Below, in pieces: positions 1 to 12,043 of a stretch of 64,000 nucleotides of DNA (position 1 is the first letter of the stretch; each line of letters opens with the position of its first letter). Source of the DNA: Galeopsis tetrahit (lineage: Eukaryota; Streptophyta; Magnoliopsida; Lamiales; Lamiaceae). Under the pieces are notes generated by a model. It had not been told where the DNA came from. It saw only the letters and a program-made list of their open reading frames with translations, and made no database searches. A program made the translations under genes and the position numbers. Where the stretch lies: positions 63,373,850 to 63,437,849 of the forward strand of contig OY776132.1 in the NCBI GenBank assembly GCA_963675135.1, written 5' to 3'.

Positions 1-2665
1 AGCTAAAAGTGCATCATTAAAAACGTGCATTCTCCTGAACCCCATACCACCTTCCTCTTTCGGTCTGCATAAATCCTCCCATTTCCGCCAATGTAATTTG
101 CTACCTTTCTCCTTCCTACCCCACCAAAAGTCTGCCATCAATTTTTCCATCTGAAGACAGATTTGGATGGGAATTTTGAAACACATCATGGCGTAAGTGG
201 GAACGGCCTGAAGGACGGACTTAATTAACACCTCTCTCCCTCCTTCCGAGAACTCCTTATTTTTCCAATTATCAATTTTATTCCTCATTCTATCCACTAA
301 ATATGAGAACTGCATCTTTTTTCCCCTAAGGGAGAACGTCGGGAGACCTAGATATACTTGATGACCTTGAGAGATACGAATACCTAGTTCTTGTTGAGTC
401 TTATGTCTCCTCCGTTCTTCAGTGTTAGGGCTGAACAGGATCGTAGATTTCTCATAATTAATCATCTGGCCTGAAGCTTCCTCATAGTCCTCCAAAATCG
501 TTTTAACTTCCTCCCCGCTGTGATCCCTATTTTTAAAAAAGATGACGCTATCATCCGCGAATAAGAGATGTGAGACTATCGGAGCCTCTCTGGCAACTTT
601 GATACCTTCTAATCTTCCCCGGATAACCCTATCGGAGACGTAGGAGGACAGGCCTTGAGCACAAATAACAAAGAGGAACGGAGATAACGGATCTCCCTGT
701 CTGAGGCCTCTGGCAGGCTGCACTCTTCCCACCACCGTGTTATTGATTTTAAAAGAGTACTCCACTGTTTTGACACATCTCATCACAAGCTTAACAAAAT
801 TAACTGGAAAGCCCATTCTAAGAAGCTGCTGCTCGAGAAAATTCCATTCAATTCGATCATACGCTTTACTCATATCAAGCTTCAAAGCTGCATATCCCAT
901 CTTACTCTTGTTGTTCCTCAACCAGTGCATGCATTCATACCCAATAAGTACACTATCCGAAATTTGACGATTTTTAACAAACGCACTTTGATGCTCATCG
1001 ATGATGTCCGGCATAATAACTTTGAGCCTATTTGCAATCGCTTTTGCCACAATGCGATACTTGACATTGCACAAACTGATAGGTCGAAAATCCTTCATGC
1101 CTTTCGGATTCTTGTTTTTCGGGATTAGCGTAATCCACGTATCATTCCAACTTCGAATATCCCCTCCATTATTCACTATGCTAAGCACTCCTTTAGTAAT
1201 AACTTCCCCCACTATGTGCCAATTTTCTTGAAAGAACTTCGCATTGAACCCGTCCGGTCCCGGCGCTTTTCCGGGATTGAGGTCAAAAGCCGCTTTCCTA
1301 ACCTCCTCGCTGGAGAAAGTGCCATCGAGGAAACTCGACATTCTTCCCGAAATAATGGGTTCCGTGAGCGAAAGAACCTTTTGCATTTGTTCATTGGACG
1401 TCGTGTTGGAAACTCGATTGGAGGCGAACAACTCTTGGTAATATTCAGTAATAATCTTAGTGATGCCTCCTTTTGTTTCCACCCAGCTTCCATCGATGTT
1501 TTGCAACCTGTTAATCAGATTCTGGCTTCTTCTTTCCGACGCTCTTCGATGGAAATATGTGGTATTTCTATCGCCATTAATCATCCAAGATGTTCGCGCC
1601 CTTTGTCTCCAGAATTCCTCCTGTTGAGAAAGGAGTTTTTCAAGTTCCATTTCCACCTCCACATCCTAACCTGATTCATCTCCCTCTGCATCAATATTAT
1701 CCTTCCTGGCATCAAATTGAAGAACCCGTCTTGTGAGTGATTTAATTCTCTTGCCCAGGCATCCCACATTCACATTAGCCCAAGATTGAAGGGCCCCTGC
1801 ACATCCATCTAAAATACCAGGCACCTCCAGATTTTTGTCCAAACTGCTCCAGATGGACAACATTTCTTCCTCAAAAGAGGGTTCCAAGAGCCATGCATTC
1901 TCAAATCGAAAGTGTTGAAACCGTTCCACTCCCCAACTTTCCGGACGAGACTGAATGCTAAGAGAAATTGCTCTATGATCTGAGCCAAACCAAAGAGAGT
2001 GTTGTACCCGATAAGATTTCCACATACTTAGCCACTCTGAATTTGCCACAAAACGATCCAACCTTTCCATGATATTGAAAGGGCCTTTCCTCTTGTTATT
2101 CCATGTAAATTTAGGGCCCTTGAATCCAATATCGTGAAGGTAATTATCATGAAGGATAGAACGAAATCTGTTTATGTTGTTTTGAGTTCTACCATCGTGA
2201 ATGCCTCCTCTTTTTTCCGTGTTGCTCAAAATTTCATTGAAATCCCCTCCCACAATCCATGCTTGTGTAGAAGAGTGTGTAGATTTAATTCTCTTAAACA
2301 ACTCCAAAACCGAAAATCTTAGACTTTGATTCGGAGGACCATGAAATCCCGTGAACCACCATTTATAATCTTTAAAAGAAACCAAAGCATCAATGTGACA
2401 ATTCGAGTAGGAGCCAACTGAAATCTTTACTTCATTAGTTGCATACAAAATGAGACCCCCACTGTTGCCTATAGGCTCTATTACAAAGCAAAACTCAAAA
2501 TTTAACATATTTTTCCAAGCTTGAGCTATGCCTCGGGGGAGTCTAGACTCCATAACAAACAAAATAGAGGGTTTATTTATGGCTATCACTTGCCTAATAC
2601 GATGGAATGCATTGGGACCCTTCAAACCCCTCGCATTCCCTCGCATTCCAACAAGTAGTACTCAT
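1..2665 (-). pseudogene. LINE ORF2: APE endonuclease plus reverse transcriptase, broken
   Basis: ORF2 proteins nick target DNA and reverse-transcribe the LINE RNA at the nick. The endonuclease occupies about 2646-1669, with catalytic-type motifs MESRL, GGDFNEI and GSDHRA. The RT follows in the same frame from 1665 to the window edge: KAPGPDGFN (near 1250), RPISLCN, KAYDRIEWNF, GLRQGDPLSP and the catalytic FADD (near 550-560). Only one in-frame stop, TAG at 1666-1668, separates the two domains; I read no other stop down to base 1. The likely original start is ATG at 2665-2663, which overlaps the ORF1 stop as ATGA. A 10-bp tandem duplication just after it shifts the frame. Confidence 0.9.
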
Positions 2666-3675
2666 GGGAGTGAGCGGGGAGGAGCTCCACCCTCCGCCGC
2701 CATGTTGGAACTTGAAACTTCATCTTCACTCTTCTGCCTTTTCTTGCGTTCATTCTCCTTCCCTTCCTCCATGTCATTCATCACCTCTTGATCGGTTATA
2801 ATTCTAACTGCCCCATATGTATGTCTGCCTCTCTTATGTGCCGCTTTCGGAAAAGCTTTATGGAGTGCCTGCTTCTTCCCCATTTCCAGATTCATTTGTT
2901 GCTCATATGGCATGATAGCTTTTCCTTTGTCCTTCTCCTGAGTCCTCTTATGAAAGCCTTTCCCTGCCCCTAGTCCCACTGCTTCACTAGTACTTCCATT
3001 ATGCTCATTCCCCATCAGCGCAGCATAGTAGTTCGCGTGCACAATTCCTTCCCATTCTGACCTCATCTCATCTTCCACTGTAGACAAAAACCTCTGCTCA
3101 TTTTGTTGTAACATCGTGTGGGCATCCTCCGCAATCACCGAGTCAGCAAACCGGATAGCTTCCTGGCTATTTTCTTGATTTTGATTGTGCCATTCCTCCT
3201 CAGCCAGGACTAGACCCCCAACTCTTGCATTAGGCCTAATCACAATGGAGTTGTTTCCACGTCTAACTTCTGCACTGGGCTGCTGCTGCTGTTGAGCGTC
3301 CGGCACCGGAGCTGGAACCCTGGCTTCAATGATGTTACGAAGATGTTCAAACTGAAGTTGACATAGGCCACGTTGTCCATCTGCCCTTAACCACATTGGA
3401 AATTCATGGAATCCTCCTCTTCGCGTCCCCTCAATCTGGTAGCGTATCATACAGTCCTTTTCATTGTGAGACATCAGCCCACACCGATAACAAAACTCTC
3501 CCAATTTCTCATACCTCAGAGCAATGAGAATAGCCTGTCCCCTAATAGTGATATTGGTGCTTCGATGTAGTGGTTGATGCAGATCAACTAGCACTCGGAC
3601 CCGTATTGCTGTATGCCCTTCTTCGAATTGTGAGGGATTTCGTGAGGAATAAAAGGAGGAGGAGGAGGTCTGCAT
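2662..3675 (-). pseudogene. LINE ORF1 (gag-like) with CCHC zinc knuckle, N-terminus lost
   Basis: ORF1 proteins of plant L1 LINEs bind the element RNA. The remaining ~337 codons from the ATG at 3675 stay open to the TGA at 2664-2662. Near residue 50 is a CX2CX4HX4C knuckle (CYRCGLMSHNEKDC), preceded by the usual basic strand region (VRVLVDLHQPL). The C-terminal half is polar with Gln runs and Lys/Arg-rich stretches. The family normally has a ~200-residue DUF4283 domain before the knuckle, which is missing, so the element is 5'-truncated. The frame opens after a TGA at 3711-3709. The stop overlaps the ORF2 start, so coupled translation of the two ORFs is plausible. Confidence 0.85.
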
Positions 3676-3718
3676 TAGGGTTTGTGGCAAAGGGCGTGTA
3701 TTCACTAATCACGAAATT

Positions 3719-4139
3719 AGGGGGGTGTTTGCAAACAAAATTATGTGCTTAAAAGCACTTCTTTTTTAAATAGAATCACTTTTGAAGTGTTTGTAAACAC
3801 AAGTAAGTGATTAAATTAATTACTTAAAATCAATTTTGGTCAAGCACCCCTCCCCATGCTTCTAACAACTTCTAAGTGCTTCTAATCATTACACTCACTA
3901 ATTTTACAATTTTACCCTCACAATTTAAATAATATTTTATTTTTACCCATTATTTATTCAAATGTAATAAGGGTGTTTTTTGTAAAATTATAAAAAAGTG
4001 ATTTGTATGACATACATCACAACATTTAAAAAATTGATTAAAAGTGCTTATTTTTAAAACACTACCTACTTTCAATTTTACTACAAAAATCAACTTTAAT
4101 CACTTTGAATCAATTACTATTGTTTGCAAACACCTCCTA
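3719..4139. mobile_element. MITE with ~20-bp TIRs (hAT-like)
   Basis: A non-coding AT-rich element of about 420 bp. The left end reads TAGGGGGGTGTTTGCAAAC. The reverse complement of the right end reads CTAGGAGGTGTTTGCAAAC. AAAAGTGCTT-type motifs lie inside both ends. The TAGGG start suggests hAT, but no matching 8-bp TSD was found, so the superfamily is uncertain. It sits where the LINE's 5' part should continue. Confidence 0.7.
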
Positions 4140-4267
4140 GGAGTGGGTGAACAAATCCTCTAAAAATGAAGGTGTATATAGCTATACTCTTGGTTAAATT
4201 ATGAAGCACGGTCATCTTTAAGAATAATCCCTAGATAGAGATAATTTTTTTTGTGTTTAAATTAAGC

Positions 4268-6063
4268 TCAACACATTTCTTTGTTGTGATTAAATTAAGT
4301 GCGGATTTCGCCCAAAAATCTTTCGTTCATGAAAAATTTGTGTCGTTTATTATTTCCATAAATTTATCCAATAAGTCATGTGAAACGCCAGGTAAACAAT
4401 ACTTAGTTATGACACTCTCTCCATTTAAATTATGTTTTTTTTTTTTTAAAATTACACTTCAATTAATAAGAAAATGAAGGGGAAAAAAGGCCAACTTACC
4501 TTTATTATCATGAAAGAGGGAGTAATTGTGATACATAAAATTTAATTTTTAATTAAAATGAGAAATTGAAGGAATATATAATGGTAATTTAGGAATACAT
4601 CTATTTTTTTTTTATTAAAATGACAAACATTTTAAAACAAATTTTAAAATTAAAAAAGACAAATAATATAAAATTGTTGAAGTTAAAAGTGGACACAAAA
4701 ATAATTTTGGTCTATTCACACATTTTTTTTAAATTTACGTCCAGCTTTAAATTTTATAAGTAGATACAAATAATATTTTTTAGTTATATTTATTCAACCT
4801 GACTTCCAAAGAAATATCTAGTAATTATTAATTTCGAATCGAATGAAGTGAGCGGTAAGTTACAAAAATAGCATAATTACAAAGCACAGATACCCAGTAA
4901 ACTATTAACAGAAACAGTAATCAAAATTCTTGTAGGAATTAACCCTAAGTACCCATTAATTTAAACACAAAATTTTATATAAAATATTTTATACTAGAAA
5001 TATTAGTTAATTAAGCAGGAATATGATCCGTAAAATTTTAAAAATTATTTTTAACTAAACATATTATATGCGTAAAATACAAGCGTGGCTTATAATTAAA
5101 CAGTTAAGTTTTTTTTTTTTTTTTTAAAATTACAAAATTAAGGGAACTTTACCGCATTAAGGCACTTAAGATATTAATTAATTTTATTCGGACAAAGAAG
5201 CACGTGGTAAAAAATGTGAGTGTAATTCTTTCTAGAACATCATTGGCTTTAATTAAGAAATTGAGAAGAAATTCTGGTGTAATTGCTTAACAATTTCTTA
5301 GCCACCCTAGCTTGTGTAATTCTAGAACCTTTTATTCTGTCTGCGAAAAATATAATTTTTTAGTCCCTTAACTTAGTTCCATATTTGATTTTACTCCTCT
5401 ATTTTTTTTAAAATAAAGATTACTTTACTCTTGTTTTTATTTCTAGTCGGTACGTGGAAATTGGAATATACCTAGAAAATGGTCAAAACAGTCAAAGATT
5501 TCAATATAGTTCCATGATTAAGAACAATTATTTTGAAATTCTTACATCAATCAATTTACAAAATAGTACACTACCTGTGTTAGTACTCCTTTTATAAGAG
5601 TTCCATCAATTTAATGGGATTGTCACTAAATTAAGTAGCATGCAAAAAATACATAGACCATCTCTGTTTTGAATTTGTGTCAGTTTGACACTCTGTTTTA
5701 TAAAAAACTCCTGTTAATCTTTGACAAAAATCGAGAGAAATATTATAAATTTTCATTTTCACTAAATTAAGTAGCATGCAAAAAATACATAATAATTTTT
5801 TGTTAAAATAATACTCCGTATATTGTTTCCATATATATTATACTATAACTAATATATTCACCAAAAAAATATTTATAAATTTTCTTTATTGTTATACTAT
5901 ATAAGAGCCTAAGAGGGGAGACTTGTTTGAAATGGTTTGATCTTATGCTTTGACGAAGTTTCATTTGGTATTTAAGTTATAGTTTTCTTTAAAACATGAT
6001 TGAATTGGGGTTCCATAATTTCACGATTATAAATTATAATTAATTATAATAAGTGTGAAGTAT
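4268..6063. repeat. Unidentified 1.8-kb repeat, copy A
   Basis: This segment aligns along its length, in the same orientation, with 40307-42843. Shared landmarks include the starts near 4268/40307 (CACATTTCTTTGTTGTGATT), 4829/40848, 5195/41644 and 6009/42783. No coding potential is visible. A 32-bp direct repeat (starting CACTAAATTAAGTAGCATGC) occurs twice inside, at 5624-5655 and 5760-5791, and also twice in copy B. No TIR, LTR or Helitron-like terminus was recognised. It may be a diverged transposon family or an old segmental duplication. Confidence 0.8.
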
Positions 6064-6709
6064 ATGGTAAATAGAGCAACTGCGTATTACACTAAATGTT
6101 AATAAAAAATATTTGTATAATATATTGTATATTTAAATTATTTTAAGAAATAAAATCTAAATAAAAAAATTAAGAAACGGAATCGAATGAGACAAATAAT
6201 TTTCTATCTTTTAAAATCAATAAATTAAATTTAATAGTAACATATTTACTAGTTTATTAGTATAATTTAATAATGGAGTAATTTTTCAAATACAATTTTT
6301 TTTTCTTTAAACTATTAATGTTAGACATAGCAAATATTCACCATATATTTAACATATCATCATAATTATTTAAAGAGAATTTTCCCTAATAGAGTCATTC
6401 CTATAGCACCTTAAACAAATAGAAAAACTACAAGTTTAAAAAGTTTCTATTAGGTTCAAATTTAAAATAAAAAACCAAAACTGCCCTTAGTTAAAATATC
6501 TTAATTTATTTTCGAAAATTAAAAATTAAATCAAATTTTAAATTCCATTTTTTGTGCAGCTCATCAATTCACGAAAATTAGGGCATATTTTCGAATATCC
6601 GCTGACTTTCCAAAATTCAATTTCTCAGAAGTAATTGCGTAGAATTGATCATAACTGAAATCAAAATAGGAATTTCAATATTCCGATTCAATCCATATTC
6701 GTCTGCATA
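6064..6709. other. AT-rich leader of the MULE transposase gene
   Basis: No gene is seen. The last ~150 bp probably hold the 5' UTR of the MULE gene, because a GTAAGT donor at 6710 pairs with a TTTGCAG acceptor ending at 6898, just before the ATG at 6899. No convincing terminal inverted repeat of the MULE was found here. Confidence 0.5.
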
Positions 6710-6898
6710 GTAAGTATCTACCATTTTCATTTCTCCATTATTCATTGTTACTGTTCATATCATCATATATTTCATTGTTCATATGTTGTCGAAATTCCAA
6801 TAATTTTAGTACGAATCTGCATTGTTCAGTTCTAATTTTTATATATCAAGTAATTTTTTGTCGAATCTTTACAACCTGCTATATTTTGAACTTTGCAG

Positions 6899-9807
6899 AT
6901 GGATTATATTGTATTCGACAAGGTTGATTTCAATGGAAAAAACAAGCTGATTCGGTTAAATGAATCGACAACTTTTGCAGATTTATTTGGTGAAATAACA
7001 AGTATGTGTCCACTTAGTTCTCCAGGTAATATATCCATTTCTTACTCAATTTCCAGCCTCAATAACATTTGCATAGAAACCAATTCTGACCTAGCTGGTA
7101 TGGTAGACTTTTGTAAGGCTACATCAGAAAAGATGATTAATATATCAGTTGTGATGAGTAACCAAGTTATATTAGGCAATGAAATGATTGAATCTTCAGA
7201 TTTGAATGACAGTTTAGGAAGTGAAGAACTGCAAATCAAAACAACACCTCTACAGAGTACGCTGTCAAATGATTCAAAAAATTCTGATGAAGAAAGCAAT
7301 CATCGAACAGATTTTGAGGGCATTGGTAGTATATCTAGTTTTGATATATGTCCAGTTGAGAAGAAGAAGACCTATTTATCAGATCATTGGGTTAATATAA
7401 TGGAAGATGGTGTTGGAACAATATTTGTTGGAGGTGCCCCTAAGTAGAAGTGCACAAAAAAAGACCGGAATCGGACCGGTAGTTTCCGGTCTCCGGTCCT
7501 TCAAATTTTGGATTCCAGTTTTCCGGTCCAAGACCGGAATTTTTCGGTCCGGACTGGAATTTTTATAAAAATTATTTTTTATATTTTTTTACTAATACAC
7601 TCTCACTTATTTTTCAAAATCAAGTAATTGGTGAGAATGTGAGGTAAAATTGTTGAGATCTATTACATTTTTTCAAATATATAATTTAACGAATATATTT
7701 AATTTATTTTTAGGGTAAAAAGATCATTAATAATAACGTAAATAAAATTCACATTGACGTAGATTGATTTAAAATGAAGAGCAACACTTTGATTTTCATA
7801 CACAAATTCATCAATCCTGTTCTTGCTTCCATAAACTTGAAAAAAAAACTTAAAAAAAAAATCTGGTCCAAACCCGGACCAGATTAATTACGCTCCGGTC
7901 CATGCATTAGGACAGATTCCGGTCCCGGTCGGGTTTTGGACCGGTGCACACCCCTACCCTTGAGTTTAGAACCAAATTGATAAAATACTCCACAAAACTC
8001 AACTTCAAGTTCAAGTATAGGAAGAATTCCCCTAGGTATGTATATGTTGTTTGCAACGAAACAACAACACCCATCTACGAATGGTTCATCAAGGCCAAGA
8101 GATTACCTATGAATAATGCATTTGTTGTTGCTAAAACCAATCTAGTTCACAATTGTGTTGGAAACCTTCTTCGTGAAAAATAGAATAGGTTAGGACCGAA
8201 AATTGTTAAGGAACTTGTTATAGATATTGTCAAAGCTAATCCTACTATTGCTGTGAAGGATGTAATTAACTATGTTAATGAGGGATACGAGTTTGCCCTT
8301 CCTTATTGGAAGGTATGGCGATGAATTGAAGCTGGAATAGACGATATTTTTTAAAGTTATGAAGAATCTTATGATCAATTGCGCTGGTATTGTGATGCAG
8401 TTAAACGGACAAACCCCGGAAGTATAGTAGACCTAGAGAAGAATAACACAACAAACCGATTTGAGCGAATTTTTGTTTCGTTTAATGCATGCAAGGAGGG
8501 TTTTAAAAAAATGCAGGCCAATGCTCTTCATAGATGACACTTTTATGAAGGGAAGATCAAAGGGCGTATTGCTTGCTACCACTACAAAGAATGGGAACAA
8601 TGGTAATACATATTGTTCAAATTTCATTTGAACAATTCATTAAAAAGATGTTACAGGTTTTTATATTATAAATAATATGTTTATGTGCTTTATACAGTCT
8701 TGCTAATAGTATAACATTAACATCTTCATATCTGTTCTTCTTATTCTAGGTCTTTTTTCCGTTGCATTCGCTGTAATATCTGCCGATAATAGAAACAACT
8801 GGGCATGATTCCTAACCAAGCTTCGTGATCTTATAACTCATGAAAAGAAGATCATTTACATATCCGACAGGAATCTTGGTCCGATGTCTGCTTTCTACGA
8901 TGTTAGGGATGATCCTGCACACTTCTACTGCCTATACCATTTACTTTTAAGCCTTAGGGGCAAATTTGGTGGTGGTTGGAACACCCAACATCGCGACAAC
9001 ATGGCTGATCTATTCAAGTAATGCGCATACGCACCAACAATCCCTATTTTCAAAGAGAAACTGGACATTTTTAAAGTTGTCAGTGGTCAGATTGCAGAAC
9101 AATGGCTAGAAGACATGCCTTATAAACAATGGGCAGTTGCATATTCACCTCATCTTCAGCGATATGGTGAAATGACGTCTAATGCAGAAGAGTCCTTCAA
9201 CTCTTGGATTCGTGAGGCTAGATCGTTGCCAATTACTTATATGTTATACTCTATCAGGAAAAAGACATTACAATGATTTGTAGAGAGGCTTGAAAAAAGC
9301 AACAAATGGACCAAATTACTTGTGCCTAGAAAAGAATATCGTTGGAATGAGCTGGGAAACCTAAGTGCATCATGGGGTGTGTCAGTCTATCCTAACGGTC
9401 AGTTTGAGGTGCAGTCAAGGACGTTTGTAATAGTTGATTTGTAGTTTAAAATCTGTACCTGTTTTCAGTGGCAGATTATAGTATTTCCGTGTGCACATGC
9501 CATTGCTGTTATCAAGAAGCATTGCGATTCTGTATTCAACTTCGTTGAGGATTGCTTCTTCACAACTAGATACAAACAATGTTATGAAGAAGATTTAATT
9601 CCTATTTCCAACACAGAACGTTATAAATGCAATTCTGAGTCCAGCCCGGATAAAAAAATTCCACCAATCCTAAACAAACCCCCTGGTAGACCCAAGCAAA
9701 AGAGAATTACTTCTTATGGAGAATTTCGAAGGGTAAAGCCTATAACTTGCAAGCGTTGTGGGAAAACAGGCCGCCATGATTCATTAACATGTGCTGCTGT
9801 TTTTTGA
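6899..9807 (+). pseudogene. Mutator-like (MULE) transposase, decayed
   Basis: MULE transposases cut and paste their element through a DDE domain. From the ATG at 6899 (after a probable 5'-UTR intron, 6710-6898) the N-terminal PB1-like region runs to 7444, where a MITE interrupts it. Coding similarity resumes at 7965 with FRTKL and FKYRKN. The MULE domain begins with IDDTFMKGRSKG (near 8525) and continues across a GT-AG intron (about 8603-8749) into SDRNLG and FYCLYHL. A SWIM zinc finger (CTC, then PCAH, near 9460-9500) follows, then a C-terminal CCHC knuckle (CKRCGKTGRHDSLTC, near 9750). Many stops and at least one frameshift interrupt it (for example LLREK-stop and a stop before FKICTC), so it is dead. 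Clear TIRs were not found. Confidence 0.85.
7445..7956. mobile_element. hAT-type MITE inside the MULE gene
   Basis: A 512-bp non-coding element. The left end is TAGAAGTGCAC. The reverse complement of the right end is TAGGGGTGTGCACCGG. Subterminal regions are packed with GACCGG/CCGGTC repeats. Flanks CCCCTAAG (7437-7444) and CCCTTGAG (7957-7964) look like an 8-bp TSD with two mismatches. Removing the element and one TSD copy joins the two transposase segments in frame. Confidence 0.82.
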
Positions 9808-10943
9808 GCTGACAAGACTAACTTTCAGGACTAGACAAACACAATATCTCATCGTGTAATAATCTTTTATTTAGTAGCTTATTTTCGATTGTTTTCTGAT
9901 ATACCTATCGGCTCTTCTTCTCTTATATTCAGATATTATTTTCTTTTTCAGACTATTTTAACAATGAAAACGCATTCCCCTAATTATATATTTCTAAGTG
10001 TTTTCTTTTAAAATTTGTTTGTGTTTCATATTTCCATTCTTAATTATACGTGTATTATATCTGCTCTAATCTACCTCATATTCCATGTAACCAAAACTAT
10101 AAAACTTTATCAACAATTTGTTGATTTAAAATGGTTACCAGCGGATGCACATTAAAATGCACTACATATAGCATGATTGTATAGATCATACCACTTATGC
10201 CTTATAGTTTGCATGCACACGAACTACTTACAGCATGATCGTATAAATCATACCACTTATGCCTTATATTCTGCATGTTCAATCATACATATGCACTACG
10301 CTCGTCAAACATAGCCAATTCATTCCCAACATACCTATTATAATATCCACATTGCTCAATGCATACATATATATGCATGGTAGTCGTCATATTTGCATGC
10401 ATTCAACTATATGGATTTTGTCGTTTATGCATTCTAATTTGCGCAGGCATTCTACTATGCATATATTTGTCATACGTGCATGCATCGATCTATATGACTT
10501 TTGTGTGTCATATGTACGCACTATGCATACTTAAATCAAATTCCTTCGTATGCATTTTTTTGTTCACCCATACATGCACATTTTTTTGCATGTGATTATG
10601 CACACTTAATCACTTATGTGATATGCCTCTATTGTACTTTGCATTTTCTTTATTTCCGTTAATTAAATAGTCTTTTCAAATTATCCTTGAAGACGTGTCC
10701 ACGATTTCCAAAAATTAAATAACCTGAAGTGAGTTATAAGTACATGTGAAATCTTTATATTTAATGACCACATTGTAATTATCAATATTTAATTATCAAA
10801 ATATAACTGGCATCCATTATGGCCATTATGTACATGACCACGATCTAAAATCCATCAATAACGATTCATTTATGATCTATAACATTCTCTTTATCTATAA
10901 ATATTTCGGGAAATATTGGGAATACACACTTTACGTTTCCAAC
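9808..10943. other. Gene-free spacer, CATGCAT-rich
   Basis: This is the presumed 3' flank of the MULE followed by about 400 bp (10140-10620) rich in ATGCAT/CATGCA words, with a 62-bp tandem duplication. Short open frames here are composition artefacts. No promoter or RNA gene was recognised. Confidence 0.5.
10170..10293. repeat. 62-bp tandem duplication
   Basis: Two adjacent units start AGCATGATTG (10170) and AGCATGATCG (10232). Both contain ATCATACCACTTATGCCTTA. They differ at a few positions, so the duplication is not recent. Confidence 0.8.
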
Positions 10944-12043
10944 ATGCACGTTTCAAGAATGATAGAAAATCTTCCTGACAAAATCTCTATTACTATTCTA
11001 CTATTTCTTCTTCCGAAATATCTAGCAAAATATAAGTGTATCTCTAGATTATGGAATTTCTTAATATGTTCCAGGTGGTTTGTAAACGAACACCTGTTGA
11101 ATATGAAAGTAGGAAATCATTTTTCATTGATACCTAAATCCACGTTGCAAGTCCCCTCATAACTTACCAATATAATTTGGGTAGAGGTACTCCGTATGTT
11201 TTTAGAGAAATATCCAAACACGACGAAGAGTATGAGGTTTTGGGTAGCTACAATGGTCTAGTACTATTCTGCAATATCGATGATCAATATTCCATAAAAA
11301 AAAAACCTATTACTAAACAATATATCATTGTGCCAAACAAACTCATCTCATTTCCAAAGGGACACGATGTAGCTTGGGTTTATTTTGGGTTTGGGTATGT
11401 CAAAAGTTCTAATGATTACATGATTGTGCGAATTGCATATCTTTGAGACCAGACCAGTAGTGTGACCAAGGTAAGCATTTTCTCATGCAATTCAAATTTG
11501 TGGCCAAACCTTGCTCCATTTCCTTTATAGAATCACCCATGTGGAAATGTTTTTTATGTTGGTGATCTTTTTCATTGGAAGTTAAGTTTTGGTAATATTG
11601 TTCATAAGTTGGCTATATTTGATATTCTCAGTGGTATTTACTCACTGATTAACATTACAAATTTTAATTTTGTCACATGGAACTTAGAAGTTGAGGGGTT
11701 GGATGACAATGCAATTGTAGTATATTGTAGTAGTTTGACCACATTAGAAGATAGATTTTATAGTAAGTATGTCTTTCAGATGCATTTACTTTCTTTAGGT
11801 TCTCCGACCTGGTCTACTATTACAATTTACAAAAGAACTCTATTACCTAACCATTATCATATATCACCAATAACCTTCCTGAACCAAGATAGAACAACAA
11901 TAATGTTTCTTGTTCAACCATGGGGCGACTACTATTGCTACAATACAATTGCAAAGACGTTTCAAATTATGGAGGAATATGAAATGACATACGATGTTCA
12001 ACATACATACAAGTATATTCAGTCTCTTGTATCTCCACTGTAG
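10944..12043 (+). pseudogene. F-box protein with FBA domain, copy 1 (broken)
   Basis: F-box proteins recruit substrates to SCF ubiquitin ligases. The ATG at 10944 (or in-frame 10959) starts an F-box of the form LPDKISITILLFLLPKYL, continuing through KCISRLWNFLI to FVNEHL. After a stop at about 11160 and a frame change, the F-box-associated domain continues: EVLGSYNGLVLFCN, YFGFGY, then LFHWKL, EGLDDNAIVVY, YVFQMHLLSL and YKYIQSLVSP. Further in-frame stops occur near 11444 and 11529. The same blocks in the same order appear in the next gene, so these are tandem paralogues. This copy is a pseudogene. Confidence 0.85.

Larger units (their letters stand above)
1..3712 (-). mobile_element. L1-type LINE (family 1), cut by window start
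   Basis: A non-LTR retrotransposon reads leftward and leaves the window at base 1. In transcription order it has an ORF1 remnant with a zinc knuckle, an APE-type endonuclease and a reverse transcriptase. Its 5' end is lost near 3712, directly beside a MITE. The 3' end, including any RNase H domain and A-tail, lies outside the window. Its RT resembles that of the LINE at 47-50 kb (both carry the YLGLP region and the KAYDR motif) more than the LINEs at 17-21 and 58-62 kb. It is inactive because of a TAG in ORF2 and a 10-bp duplication at the ORF2 start. Confidence 0.93.

Noticed and set aside
737..1674. Plus-strand open frames over the first LINE
   Set aside because: They are antisense to a clear RT with all core motifs and show no protein-like motifs themselves.
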